A stretch of 64,000 bases of DNA from Centrapalus pauciflorus (taxonomy: Eukaryota > Streptophyta > Magnoliopsida > Asterales > Asteraceae). Shown one piece after another: positions 40,651 through 53,989 of this stretch. The position numbers and the translations under genes were made by a program. Location of the stretch: the NCBI GenBank assembly GCA_020465985.1, contig JAANYP010009696.1, positions 1 through 64,000 of the forward strand, in the 5' to 3' direction. The notes beneath the pieces are model-generated. The model was given only the letters and a program-made list of their open reading frames with translations, was not told the origin of the DNA and searched no databases. The stretch's first letter is position 1. The number at the start of each line of letters is the position of its first letter.

Positions 40651-41996
40651 TCAGTCATCGATGTCTTGAACCCATGCAAGATCTGTCATAAAAACCAGAA
40701 CATGATCAGATACACCATAATTGTTATTTAACGAGGCAGGAAGATAAGAGTTTTAGACTTTTATATAACTTACAAGTTTTTGATTTAGCAGAGATATATG
40801 CATAGGCAGATACATAGATATTAGTTATATTTCTATTATAAAGAAATTTCATTAGAATCTTAGTGCATTTGAATAATAAAGTCTTTTTCATACATTTAAC
40901 TATAAAATAATAGTTTAAAAAGATATCTCCAAACATACGTATATTAAATCATAATTTTAAATGTGTGAAATTTTTTTTGTAATAATAAATGTCAAAAGAG
41001 GATTAAACAAATATTTATTAAAAATAAAAGTGTTAAACAAAATATAACACAAAGATGATGGTGTAATATGAAAAGTTAAAAAAACATCAACCAATCATGG
41101 TTGGTCATGTGTGAAACCTGGTGACACCCGCGCTTCGCTGCGGGAAGATAGGTTTTTAGATTTGCATATAATTTGTAAATCTTTTGATTTAGCAGAGATA
41201 TATGCACAGACAGCTACATATATATTAGTTAGATTTTACTTATAAAGCAATTATATATACATACAATTTACATATCTCCTCCACCAATCTAAAAGTGTCA
41301 CATGGGACACATTGAGTGGTTTTTTTATTTAATTTCCTTTTTTTTTATTTAATTTAAAAAGTCTTTTCATTCATTAAACATAACATAATAGTTTCAAAAG
41401 ATAGCTTCAGACATACGTATAATTAAAATCATAATTTTAAGTGGGTAAGAAAACATTGTAATAATAAATGTTAAAAGACGACTAAACAAAAATTTATTAA
41501 AATAAAGGGGTTAAATAAAAGATAACAGTATGACAAGGGTATGTTGTGAAAATTTTAAATTAAATAATAAAAAAAGGAAATTAAATAAAAAAAACCACTC
41601 AATGTGTCCCATGTGGCACTTTTAGATTGGTGGAGGAGATATGTAAATTGTATGTATATATAATACCATGACATTGAGTCCAAATTTAGATAGAAGGGTA
41701 TTTTGGTCTTTTCCATTTTGTGGTTAGAAGTGCTTTTTCAGGAGGTAGAATTTGTAGTATAACATGTTATAATACTTACTATCACATCGTAGAGAGTAGA
41801 AAAACAAAAATCTACTGCTTTCCATCGAGTTTCTTGCATTTTAGTTGAGCAATAAAATTCTGGAATTCAATTTGCATTTAACTTTATTCTTCTGTTTTCT
41901 GTTTCTGAGGTGCATTTTGCCTCAACCAGTATTTTATCAAAAACACGACAAATTAACACAAAATACAGGACACTTTTCTAAATCATCAAACAAAAA

Positions 41997-42064
<68 letters not shown>

Positions 42065-45000
42065 TGAAGCACAGATCCTACTGCTGCATTTGGAAGAAGT
42101 AATCCAACAATTCGCTGATTATCACTTGTTGTCTCTATGCGCACAACACGTAGTCGTCTATGACTCAGACGGGCCTGTATTCAATATATTAGAAGTTTAG
42201 AACTACATAAAATATCCCCAAAAATATGCTTACTAAAGAGATTATATCGCAAGAAACAAACATATTTTTATCATATTGGTACCTTTGCTTTTTGTCCCTC
42301 TACTTCTTTGTCATATTCACTTTGGTCCCTTTACCCGGAATTCCAGGGAAAAAAACAATAGGAGACCAAGCCAATAAAAATGAGAAAGTATGATGGTTTT
42401 TATTGCCTCACATTTATATCAGTTTGGTCCCTCGATCCCAAATAAAAGGACCAAAGTGAAAACAATAGAAAATAGAGAAAAAACAACAGACACGAAACCA
42501 ATAGAAGTGTAAAGATACTTGGGTTTTTTCGATATAAACCTTAATAAAAAAAGTCCAATGAACTAACAAAAGTCAAATGGTAAAACATCACCAAGTATAA
42601 TAATAGAGCTTAGAGAGCAATGTTTTTCCAAAGAGAGTCGAATAAGTCAGCTATACATATCTCAAACAATGCAGAGAAATCAGCAATCCTTATATCTTAG
42701 TATACATGCCTGTTTTGATAGGGCCTTCTCAATAGTTCCCCAAACCGGAAGAATAAGACCACCAAGCACATTTACTTCCTGTATTCGTCTACCAACAGTA
42801 CAAAAGCTGCCAAGCTTACAATTTGGGCCATGCATGCACTGCAGTTCAGAGCAAGGTGACTCAGTTAAAAATGTCGACAAAGCTTCAAATAATTTTTGAA
42901 AATATAACATAAAATAGACCAAAGATAATTCTAAACACAAATAATCAACTCGATAAGCACTGCAAATAACAAGAGAAAGAACAAGAGTAGCAATGGAGGA
43001 TTGGAGGCAGAGACGATAACCGACAATGATGATTATTGATTACAATTCATTCAAGATAAGTCAAGAGCAAAGCTATATACTATTGATAATTGAGCCAGTA
43101 GACCCCCTTGATTTTAAAACAATAGTAGAGTATATTACAAATTTGTGTTGGACCGCTTCGTATATCATTGGACCCTCTTATATGTCTTGGATTGAACCAT
43201 GACAAAAGTAAAAAGTAGCCGATTAGCTTGGAGTACTCTCTTTTCTGTTCATTGTTATTTCATAGTTATATTCTTCTATTTGTCCATAGTTAAATTACAA
43301 TTATATCAAAAGAACATTACTTGTGAATTTGTACAATTCAGAGCTAGGGATTACTCATTTGTTAGAAAGTATTGTTTGAATAAATATTACCAAAATAAAA
43401 TACCCTAAATAATTGAAACTTAAAAAAATTTATGATCACCAATCATCCCACTGTTTCTATTAGTTATGATGAAAAAAGATGCACAAATAATTAAATGGAT
43501 AGGAATCTACAATATATTCTTTTTAAAATAACCAGCATCAAAATTTTGCAGGGGTCATTATTAAATTTTAAAGAGAGCAAATTGCATTAAATGAAATGTA
43601 ATTTCCATGTGTTATAAATGATTTAGCCATTCTCATTTCTGGATTCGCCACTGAGAGAAATACAGAGAAATTGCATTTGATTAAACATTAAGTGATCTGA
43701 TAAAAAGATGAAGAAAATGGAATTGTAATAAGTTGCATAATAGTATTGCAAATGCTTCGGTGAGTGAATTCTACCTGCTTGGATGAAAGCTCATACTCGT
43801 CTGTCCATCCACTATGTGCCTTTTCTAATGACGCCTTTCTGTATTTGTCCTTCAGCTCAGCTATTGACATCTCCCTGAATGTTAAAAGAATAGAATTCAC
43901 AGACAACTATTAGAAACAAACTATGCTTCAGCATCAACATCAACAAGCAAAAAACATATGTGGCAGATGTGAGCAAGGCTTAAGGTTCTTGACTTTCTAT
44001 ACCTGATCGTTTCCCCAACAGCAGGACGGAATATCTTAAACATTCTGGAAGAACTGAAAGACATATGAGTTCATCTTTAGCTTAAGAAAATTAAAAAAAA
44101 AAAAACTAAATGGCGAAAGCGGTGACATGATACATAGATCAGGGAGTAGTATTGAATAGATCACACAATGTGATCATACCTATTCCAACTAGGGTGTGCA
44201 AAAGTTGGGAAAAACCATGAAACAGACGGACCATCCAAAATCCGGACGGACCAGAATTGTACCAAACAGCCTGGTTCCAGTTAGGACTGGTTTTGTAATT
44301 TATCTTGTAAAAGTAAAAAAAAAAATCCAGTACCGGTATCGATACCATCCGATCCAGTTCTCGGTTACCACTTTCATAAATTTGCACAACCGTAATTCCA
44401 ACAACTTAGTGCACAATAAGTGAAAAAAGATAATTAGTGCAAACATTGATACCCTTCGATTGCCAAAAGATAGTGCCTCTTCCCAAGCCATTCTCTCTTA
44501 GATTCATAGAATCCAATAGCAGAAGAACTAGATGCATCTCTTTGCTTCTCACTAAGCAATGCCGATGCAGCCTATAATTAATGAAAAGATCACTCAAACG
44601 TGCAAATATAAAAAAGATAAATAACAGTTCAATCCAGTAACGCAAACCGTACCTCCCAAGTAATTCCACGATTCATAACAAACGTAAATAATACAGTGGA
44701 TGCCCCAGACATATGATCGGTATGAACAGTCTGCAAAATGGAGGTTAATATTCATGTTACAGTGTGAAAATAAAGGGTTTATTGTGAAAAAAAAAACCAA
44801 CATGTTTTCACGATTTTTGCGTTTTCGTCCCTCAATGTTATGCTTTTAGAAAAGTCCTTGAATTAAATTTTTTTTAGTTTTGTGAAATTTGACTATTAGA
44901 GCCCGGTTATCATTGGTATACTGGGTTTAGAAACTGAAAAGCCGGGTTCTGATAGCCAACTTTCACTAAACTAGAAAGAAAAAATTAACTTGAGAACTTT

Positions 45001-45491
45001 TCTGAGAGAAATTAACATGGCGGGACGAAAACGCAAAAAACGTGAAGACATGGGTTTTTCCATAATAAACCCAAAAATAAAAATAATACACAAATTGTAA
45101 CCTTTGGAGTCCCTTGTAGCTCGATACTGTTTGCTTGCAAATCAACAATTCCAGTATCTAAATGTCCTTCAAGGCGTGCATTTTTTAGAAGATGATCAAG
45201 GATGCTAATAAAAAATTCGAAGAGCCTGCAATTAATAACACCAACACTATTGCTACTAACACCCCAAGAAAAGACAGAAAACCATGGTAGTAAAAATAAA
45301 AAAGCATAACCTGTTCTGGATCTCTGGTGGCAGTCCTAGAAGACGATTCAGAAACCGCCCGACATCATGCATATCTGAATCAACGATGCGGCCCGAAAAC
45401 TTTCCAGAATCCTTACCATTTCCTGCACCAAATAATGCAACAAGAAACTGAATGAGTGAATGGGGTAACACTACAGTATGTCGGTATGTAA

Positions 45492-45551
<60 letters not shown>

Positions 45552-48500
45552 TTGTATGAAAGCTGGACTCAATTTAATAATACCAACAACTGTGTCTCTA
45601 ACAATGCCTACAGAAACAAGAGCAGCTTTGCCCTTTTCCATAAAATCTCGAATTGTAGCAGGATTTTCAGACGAACAGTTTGGTGGCACAACTGGAAGAG
45701 AATCCTGGCAAAGAAGATGGTTGCGTTAAAGGGAACCCACATGAGGTGATGTGACATGATCAGAAACAAAGGATATAAACCTGCTCCATTATTCCCTTGT
45801 ACATCATCATCAAGGCCTTTTTCCCATAAGAACTATCATAATTATATGCACTAAGACTTGGTCCAGCCCTGAAATATTATAAACAAAAAAAAGGTCAATA
45901 AAGAAATAGTTACTAATCATTTGCTTATTTTGAGCACACAAGAAATCTCATGTTTAGATATAAATAAAGAAGTAATTTAAAAAAATAACATACCGCCGAT
46001 CCCCTTGCGTTAAGGCTCCAAGTGACTCTAGTCTCTTTGCTACAATGGAAGCAAACCGGCGTTCACCTCCAAGATTTGTGAACAATAATCTAGTATAGTG
46101 GAAAGAAGAGATTAAAATTCTAATTGAAAGCTCTATGAATCCTATAATCCATAGTTTATGCAACATGAACCCATTGGTGTAACCTAAACATACACATACT
46201 CAAAAGTACATTTTTTCATCCTATACTAGAGATATACACAAGTACCCGTGCATATTAGCATCTTACAAGTTACAAAAACAAAGTAACTAAATAACTTCGT
46301 AAAACCATAGCAACCTACAAAATAGGAAATTGATCAATTGAAGGCTACATCTACCTGTACTCGGGTGCAGAAGCTTGATTGGACCGGTGAGTCCTCCCAA
46401 ATTGCTGAATTGCACGATCAGCACTCCAAGGTAGTTCTAAAGTTACATGGACCCTTCTTTTCTGGTACAAAATGTATGAAAGATTCCTTTAAAGTTTGAT
46501 ATTAATGTAGACCTTTTACATAGCTGCCAAGTTTTAGATGTGTACTTACCTGGTTCAGTGCTCTTCTATCAGCCTGTAATGAAACACCAGCTGATCCAGC
46601 TTCAGAAATAATTGCAACCAGTTTCTTACCATCCATGAAGAGTTGTTTCTCATGCATGTTCACCATTTCCATAGTCACATCCTTCCTGAATCAGCATAAG
46701 AGAGTGCATCAGCTGACAAAAATGCAATCAAATATTATGTTATAAATAATCAAGCATAAACTCACGTGTTTCGTGCCTGATAAGTAACTCCCTTTCCACT
46801 GGTGGCCCTAACAAGCATACCCCGTCTCCCTGTTATTTCTGCAACATTATCGGGGCCTCCAAGCTGCAAAACGATGCAAATAAAGTAAAAGTAAGATATA
46901 GAAAGCTAAGAGCAGATAACTAACTGTAAAGTAAATAGAAGAGATATTATAATAGCTACAGAAAGCAAAACATCATTTATTAAATACCTGATCAATAATG
47001 TCATCCAATGGATTGTTTGGAAGGTCAAAAGTACGAATTATATCCAAAATCTTTGACTTGCGCTCAATGGCTCCTTCATATCTAATACATTCCACAGCAG
47101 ATGTTAAAATTTTATCATGCGATCATTCACAATAAAAAAAAATCAGGTTAAATTCCTTAGGACTGGAACCATATATCAAGTTAACTCAGCTAGGTGAAAT
47201 ATTTCTTCTCACATATATCGAAAATGATAATCCAATAACATGATGGTGTGGCAAAACTAGCTAAGAAAGCAGTATATATACAAACATAAGGCAAGCAAAA
47301 AAATAGAAACGGAAGAAAAACAAGATGCATGCTTATATGATCACACCTTCTTTGTAATTCTGCTACATATATATGTCTTGCTTGTAGATACTCTTCGGTT
47401 TTTTCCTTGCATGAATAACAAGACCAATTACCAGATATTTCATCTGTTACTGGTGGAACTACACATGCTGGATGTACCAGTTGACCACAACATGAACACT
47501 GTAGCAATTTCTTTCTTTCCTACATAAACAGCAAAATAGTGAACAGAAAATACGAATTGAAAACATGTTAGCACGCCAATAACAAAAGAGGCACGTATAC
47601 CGCTTCTGAATTGCATATGTTGCATATCTGAAATTCGTCATCAGATTCCACAGATTCATGGCCAGAATCAGCTACATGAATTAAAAGTGAATTGGGAATT
47701 CATTAGTTAAAGCAGTAACCAACTCAAGTACATGAGCTAAAAGTAATCTAATTTAGTGAGTGAACCAGAATGAAACTACAGTTGAACAATTCGAGGAAAA
47801 TCAAAGAAGATATAAAGGCAAATAAGACATCTTTTCGACACACTTACATTCAGATTCTTCATCGCTCTCATCATCACTTGCAGGCTTCCATTTTGCAGCT
47901 TTCCTGACCCTCCCTTTGAATGAAACATCAGGCGTTGCCGAGTGCCTCTTCCGCTGAAGTTCCTTCACACTATCCTCTCCTGGGATGAAACACAAGCAGT
48001 TAGTGAGATTATAAAGAAATCCTAGAGATGCTCAGCACACAAGCCGATTAACACCTGGAAGCGATTCAGGCTTTTCAGGCAAAGGATAGTTTTCTTCAAC
48101 AAATTTAAGCAACAACTCGCGAGGTCCGGAAATGAAATCATCAAGTTCAATGCCCTACAAAACAATGTATTAATAATTACAGATAATATAAATCATGTAC
48201 CACGTGCATCGTTGCTCTAAAAATGAAACCAAAAACACTCACATATCTCGTCACTGCATCCTCTGTTCTTGCCTCCCCAGTACTTTGAAGACCAATCACC
48301 ACACACTTGTTATCCACTAATGCCTGCTTAGCCAGACTTACAACAGCAGGCACCTTTGCTGACATGCAGACATACCTAAAGAAACGCTAGAATATAACAG
48401 AAGCAACAAAACATATGAAAAACCTTAAATAACCACAGAGGAAACACTCAGGTACATATCTGTATAATTAGCACGTGTGAATTGGAAACCTGATGGTTCG

Positions 48501-48916
48501 CCCAGTATAATCTCCACAACTGACTAGGATTAGGCTTCTCATCACCAAGAAATGCACTTGCAGATAGCAATTCCACCCTCAATTCAGCCCAAAATTCAGC
48601 CGCTTTTTTGTAGACCTCCTGAAAAGCATTAAGTATCACAAGAGCATTAGAGAATCTACTTGATACATCTTGTACACATAACACATGTAACTACTTGTTA
48701 CCATCATTTTGGCCTCCAGTGGAACCTCAACAACTTCAAATTCTACACCTTTATAACTCAGAGTCCGACATACATACATCCCTCTGAAAGGTAAAATAAG
48801 CATAATCGGTACAGTGATAAGTTACACAAACACATGATGTATTCTAACTGCCAACCTTGCTTTCATGTCCATGGCAACAAGTTCAAGTGCTCCTACTCCT
48901 CCTTTATCCAGAGCAC
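40651..48916 (-). CDS. FGT1: Strawberry notch/FORGETTER1-like chromatin helicase, 3' part (24 exons)
   Basis: Exons 5' to 3': 48916-48856, 48783-48702, 48618-48490, 48386-48243, 48154-48055, 47979-47848, 47671-47601, 47519-47347, 47081-46988, 46863-46766, 46685-46550, 46461-46355, 46089-45994, 45868-45781, 45704-45584, 45422-45311, 45225-45102, 44730-44653, 44571-44453, 44053-44003, 43874-43775, 42838-42710, 42174-42063, 40682-40651 (stop TGA). They sum to 2489 bases and stay in one frame (about 829 codons); all boundaries are GT-AG except one GC donor. A C4HC3 PHD finger spans [20 protein letters not shown] and WSCYSC. The helicase C-lobe has [12 protein letters not shown] and [10 protein letters not shown] (motifs V and VI), then [19 protein letters not shown]. 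The end is [10 protein letters not shown]. Known family: in Arabidopsis FORGETTER1 is a nuclear protein needed for heat-stress memory that works with chromatin remodellers. The N-terminal helicase lobe is not in the window. Confidence 0.93.
41250..41662. mobile_element. Inverted-repeat (fold-back) element in the last FGT1 intron
   Basis: Terminal inverted repeats of about 100 bp (ATTATATATACATACAATTT at each end, through GTGTCACATGGGACACATTG) bracket a core. The core matches the ~265 bp tandem repeat at 55875-56382 and 63355-64000. Another diverged copy of the core lies at about 40840-41100. No coding capacity. Confidence 0.75.
41997..42060. repeat. (TG)n(AG)n microsatellite at an FGT1 5' splice site
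   Basis: (TG)10 then (AG)20 or so on the + strand. On the gene strand the intron begins GTCTCTCTCT immediately after the exon ending at 42063. Confidence 0.9.
42261..42500. repeat. MITE-like intronic repeat
   Basis: TTTGGTCC and GGACCAAA type sequence occurs in both orientations (GTCCCTCTACTTC, ACTTTGGTCCC, GGACCAAAGTG). It is consistent with an old inverted-repeat element; ends are not resolved. Confidence 0.35.
44190..44394. mobile_element. hAT-type MITE in an FGT1 intron
   Basis: It starts TAGGGTGTGCAAA and ends TTTGCACAACCGTA. The perfect 8 bp duplication ATTCCAAC flanks it (44182-44189, 44395-44402). 205 bp, noncoding. Confidence 0.85.
44767..45077. mobile_element. MITE with ~55 bp inverted repeats in an FGT1 intron
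   Basis: GGGTTTATTGTGAAAAA and TTTTTGCGTTTTCGTCCC at the left match the reverse complement of GGGACGAAAACGCAAAAAAC and CCATAATAAACCC at the right. Superfamily not assigned. Confidence 0.7.
45494..45550. repeat. (AT)n microsatellite in an FGT1 intron
   Basis: About 28 TA dinucleotides in the 161 bp intron 45423-45583. The ORFs that run through it are artefacts. Confidence 0.95.
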
Positions 48917-49035
48917 CTGCATAAAAGAAACACACATGTATTGAGAAAACGATTATGAACAACAGATACGGTAGATATACCTACAGAAAAACGAAACAAA
49001 GCAAGGAAAGAAGTGCCACAAGAAAAGACGTGTGT

Positions 49036-49066
<31 letters not shown>

Positions 49067-49351
49067 GGACAACGTTTTCTAGAGAAAGAATATTCAGCAT
49101 ATACATACTACTCCCTCCATCCCAGAAAACATATACAGAAATTTTCACTTAAATTATCAGGAAAAAAATGCAACATTTCCTTTTTAGTAAGATTTTACCA
49201 ACTTGCCTATTTGCAACCATGACAAGATATTGGTGAGACCGAAATTTCTCCGCAAGGTTCTCAACTTCGTATTATTAGCCAAGGACTGTCAATAAACCAT
49301 GTGCCAAATCAAACACTACATCTTTGTAGGATTGAGGAAGTACTATTTAAT

Positions 49352-49605
49352 ACTCCATCCGTCCCAGTTTAAAAGTCCATATTTCTATTTTAAATTGTCC
49401 CAAATAAATGTCCACTTCCAAAAATAGATTATAATAATTTACTAAATTCCAATAATAACCTTATGTTTATAATGTCTATTTCAAAAATTGATTAAATAAA
49501 TAAGGGTAAAATTGTCATTTAAGTATAAAGAAAAACAATAATTACCCACTTTTCTTAAAAAGTGTGTTTTGTCCAGTGGACATTTAAATTGGGACGGGGG
49601 TTTAT
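49352..49605. mobile_element. Stowaway-like MITE
   Basis: The left end CTCCATCCGTCCCAGTTTAA and the right end TTTAAATTGGGACGGGGG are inverted and flanked by TA. A degenerate second Stowaway-type end (CTCCCTCCATCCC) lies at about 49111. Confidence 0.65.
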
Positions 49606-50560
49606 AACTCTTTTTAACTATTCAGAAGAAATAATGACACAAAAAAAATCAGCATAAGTAGTATATAGGAAAGCCTAAAGTAATCAGAATAAGTCAGGAC
49701 ATTATTTGAATTACTCCTTGCTTTAATTATCGCTTTATTACTTCGGATATCGAAAGACATGCTTTGTAACTACTTCATGTCTTGGTACATTTGCTGCATG
49801 TACCACTTCCATATCAACATCCTAAAATAGAACTTCATATGCTACTCCTGATCAGTTGAAAACCTTCAGATTTTAAAGTGTTTCTCCAAACCTTGTAAAG
49901 TGCGTGAAAAATATGACTTGTAATCATGTGCCATTACATGTCATCTTGTATATCTTTTCTTGATCATTCATAACTAAGACAACTCAGGTCAAACCATGGT
50001 GTCACCATAACCTAATAGGCAAAGCATCTCTCTCATAGTAGTATACTTTTATTTGTCTTCAAGAATATTCGGATACATTGGAGTGACTTCAATCTTCTGA
50101 ATATGCCAGCAATGCCATTTGCCCCGTGGTTTCCCTTTTCAAAACGTAGTTTGTAGTCCCATGCACACACACACACACATATATAATCCCCCATTATCAT
50201 CAGGACACATATATAATCCCCCATTATCATCAGGTAACATGATCTATGATTTGATTACTCTTATAAGTAGTCCCTTGCAAGGGTAAGCATCATCTCTCTT
50301 CAAATGCTTTTTGCATTTCTAACCCACTAATACCTTCTCTATCACATTATGCGTCATATAAATCAAAGTGATATTTGTGCCAAAAGCTACATGTGTCAAG
50401 CTTTAGGATTATATTACATTCCAAACTATAACACTATCTTGTAACAAACCCTAAATTATATTCATCATTATTCTCATGAACCATGGTCCTCACTCAAACA
50501 GCTTATACTAAAAAATGAGTATTTCTCGTGCGAATGGGTACCTTTGGCAACACTCTTAGG

Positions 50561-50876
50561 TGGTGTTTGGTTCGTGAGATGAAATTCGATGAAATTGGAA
50601 TCTAGATTTAGCTTATTTAGAAATTTTGATAACTAAGACAAATGTTACATTTTATGTACTTTCTATTAAATTTCTTTGTTTATAGGAATTTGACATTCGT
50701 CCCAACACATAAATGAATTAAATTCCAATCTACACATAAATCAGATTCCAACCTACATCCCTAACCAATACTAAAAAATATCTTTTACTCTTACCAGTTA
50801 CCATCAATCATATTAATAACTAAAATTCAAATTCCAATGTTTTCGAATTACATTTCGTGAACCAAACATCACATTA
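50561..50876. mobile_element. PIF/Harbinger-like MITE
   Basis: The inverted ends GGTGTTTGGTTCGTGAGATG and CATTTCGTGAACCAAACATC are flanked by TTA on both sides. Noncoding, about 310 bp. Confidence 0.6.
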
Positions 50877-52164
50877 AAGATATAGCAGAAACAATAAACA
50901 GAAAATATGAATACAAGAAGAAAATTAGAATGACATCAGTTAAGAAACAAAATACAGATTACAGAACCTACAACCAAATACTTTGTCAAATCAAAGGCGA
51001 ATACTTTGTGTTTAGAACCAAAGACACAAATATACACACATACAAATATATAGTATGTGTGTGTTTGCAGAAAATAGATATGTAAAGATGTGCATGACAC
51101 CTTCCATTTGTACATGAAAGTTTAATAAATTGCAAACCCAGATTTTAAAATGACCAAAAATATTGGGTCAAACTGTTTAAGAAGGTTCCAAGTCAATGTC
51201 TAATGGGAATCACATTCAGCTAAGCTATATCCCACTAATATTTATCTCTCCGATGACACCCAATTAGGGTTGTAGACAACCTGAACATTCAATGAAACGT
51301 TCGTGAACCTTTCGACAGGAAGATTGTTTATGTTCATTTATTCATAATACGGAAGAACATGAACAATATTTTTTGTTCATTTAATTAAATTAATGAACAT
51401 GATCAGAGATCTCGTTCGTTCGGTTACGTTCGATAAATGTGTTCGTCTATGTTCATTTAAGATTAGGATGATATGTTCAAGATACCTCCAAATAATATAT
51501 ATAGAGGAGGATTCAATGGAAAACCAACATGTATCGGAAAACCTCCATGCACCACCACAAATGCATCACAATTCCCGCGTGATGCGTCATTATTTCCACA
51601 TGATGCACTAAATTCTCGTGTGATGCACTGACTTTCTGCGTGAAATGTTGTAAAAATCGGCCGACTAATCGGCGGCTAGGCGGTGATCGGAATCGGACCA
51701 CTGGCAATACGATTAGCATAAGATCGGCCTTGTTTAGGCGGAGTCGGCCTAGGCGGTGGTTGGCGGGCTAGGCGGCGGGTCAAAGGAAGGAACGCAAAGT
51801 TCTCTATGCCCTCGACGTTCACTCTTTGTTCGCATCTCTCTGTCCTCGCGTTCTCCATCTCTTTGTTGTTGTCACTCTCCATCGTTGTTGTAGAGAGAGC
51901 AGAGGAAGGAAGGTGATGCAGCGGTGGAGAAAGCATAAGAAGGAATGAATCCTTGTTGTAGAGAGAGCAGAGGAAGGAAGGTGAAGCAGCGGTGGAGAAA
52001 GCAGAGGAAAGAAGGCGAAGTTGAAGCAGCAAGGGGAAAAAGCAAAGGAAGGCGTGTAGAGAGAAGCTGAGAAGGTGATGTTGAAGCGGTTTTTTAAATC
52101 CCCTAGAAACATTTATTATCTAGTTTTCATTTATTTAATTACTAAATTAATTAAAGAAAAATCT

Positions 52165-52928
52165 TTTATATATAGAGGGAGGTGCAATTGAGAACTTTTG
52201 TGCATCGAGGTACAAAAGAACTTATATCATCCATTAGATCAAAGAATTGTATGGATTAGATTAAATGGCAAAATGGTAAATAATTGGACAATTTTATGCA
52301 TCTTGTGCATTACAAAAAAACATGGAAGGGTATTTTGGGTATTGTGCATACTTCATTAAATTTAATATTTTAACAAATAACTAAATAATAAATGTTAAAA
52401 TAAATTCAATTGATCACTTCCAAATTTAACAAAAGTCGCACAAATTCAAAAAAAATGATGGAGATATTGATGCATTTCATATTAATCGTTCAATTCGTGA
52501 TGCATATCGGTTTTATCTGTACAATTTGTGATGCATCACTATTACTCATCGTCTTCATATTCACCGTTTATCATCTTCGTATTCATCATTTATCATCGTC
52601 GTTCATCTATGCATAGTGTTCATCATGGTGCATCGTTGTTAATCATCAACATCATTGTTCCAATGGATGCATCAATGTGTTCATCATCATCTTCTTCGTT
52701 CATCGTGTTCTTCATGTTCATTTTGTTTCGTCGTATTGTTCATCATCAGTTGCATCTCTTGTTCATCATGTTCATTATCATCGCGGTGGCGGCGGCGGTG
52801 GTTGGCGGGGTTCCTCGATGCATACGGTGGAGAGAGAGAGAAAGAGAGATACGGTGGAGAGGTGGTTACGACAAAGGTGATGGTGGTGGTGATGGTGGTG
52901 GTGGATACGGTGGGGAGAGAGAAAGAGA

Positions 52929-52962
<34 letters not shown>

Positions 52963-53164
52963 TAAAGAAAGAGAGATACGAGGAGGTGGTTACTTTTTTT
53001 GAATATTTATTACTTATTTATTTCTAATTTACCTATTATAATTAATTTTATATATTTAATTTTACATATTCAATATTCCAAGAATACCCTTAGTGCACCC
53101 TTGTTTGATTCTTTGGTGCACAAAAGTTCCTAGTGGGGCCTTGGTGCATAAAAGTTCTCAATCG

Positions 53165-53170
<6 letters not shown>
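52165..53170. mobile_element. Nested inverted-repeat element with TTGAGAACTTTTGTGC ends
   Basis: CAATTGAGAACTTTTGTGCA at the left is inverted as GCATAAAAGTTCTCAATCG at about 53145. Inside are ATCATC- and TTCATC-rich sequence and a (GA)n tract (52914-52975). ORFs at 52410-53002 are low-complexity and not believed. Confidence 0.65.

Positions 53171-53231
<61 letters not shown>
53168..53231. repeat. (TA)n microsatellite
   Basis: About 32 TA units between two nested elements. A second tract lies at 53951-53985. Confidence 0.95.
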
Positions 53232-53233
<2 letters not shown>

Positions 53234-53239
53234 ATATCA

Positions 53240-53947
53240 ATGTTGCAAAAATCGGTCTAGTCGGCCGATTAATCGTCGACTAGGCGGGAATCGGGATGCT
53301 ACCGCTACGACTCAGATCAGACTAAATAGGCGGCGGCAGTCAAAGGCGGACCTAGGCGGCTCTGGACGGCTCCAGGCGGTTGAAATCAGCCTTGAATATG
53401 GGTGATGAAGAAAAAGGATGAGATAGAGATACACGTACCTTATATGTCGAGAGTGAGACCGCAAGAGGCAGTAGCGGCGGCCGGCCGGAGTGAGAGGGCA
53501 GCGGTGAGCGCAGCAGAAGGAAAAGAAAGCGCCGCAGAAGGAAAAGGAAGCGCATAGGATACTTTTTTAGAAAAACCCTAATTAATTTAAAAAGCAAGAG
53601 TAGTGTGTCTCTAAATGATTTATATAATTATTTTATTATTAAATTAATTATCAGACTACCCTTTAATATATATATATATAGAATTAATCTAAATTAATTA
53701 AATTTAGGTTGTTACCTTGAAATATTTAAATGATTAACCTTGACTTCTAATCATAGAATATTATTAATTATTATTTGATTATTTTTTAATTAATCTATAT
53801 TTATATCTTAGTATTTTTGAACATGTTACATATATAATTCTGAATTTTACATACTAAAAATTCCAATCCGGCTACTCTCCGCCTAGGCCGACTACTCCCT
53901 AGTCCCCAGTCGGCCGGCCAACTCCCGCCTAGCGATTTCTACAACAT

Positions 53948-53952
<5 letters not shown>
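53240..53952. mobile_element. Second copy of the AATGTTGTAAAAATCGG family, layer 4
   Basis: CAATGTTGCAAAAATCGG at the left and CGATTTCTACAACATTG at the right are inverted. Many GGCGG and TAGGC boxes in opposite orientations near both ends could pair. It is inserted within the layer-3 copy. Noncoding. Confidence 0.75.

Positions 53953-53989
<37 letters not shown>

Larger units (their letters stand above)
48917..51256. other. Probable large FGT1 intron with microsatellites and MITEs
   Basis: No exon of the gene could be found here. Contents are a (GA)n tract at about 49036-49057, Stowaway-like sequence (see next entry), a (CA)n tract near 50163, and a PIF-like MITE at 50561-50876. Confidence 0.5.

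Noticed and set aside
41122..41150. Helitron 3' ends at the GC hairpins near 41128 and 55403
   Set aside because: The hairpins resemble Helitron termini, but no consistent CTRR end, A/T insertion site or matching 5' TC end could be fixed.
45471..45749. ORFs across the (AT)n tract
   Set aside because: They combine microsatellite and true FGT1 exon sequence in wrong frames; splice sites give the correct exon 45584-45704.
48361..48375. FGT1 exon starting at 48375
   Set aside because: That acceptor breaks the frame. The acceptor after 48386 adds four codons (RFFR) and restores it.
52410..53002. ORFs through ATCATC and GAGA sequence
   Set aside because: Products are runs of Ile/His/Ser or Arg/Glu created by simple repeats inside a nested noncoding element.
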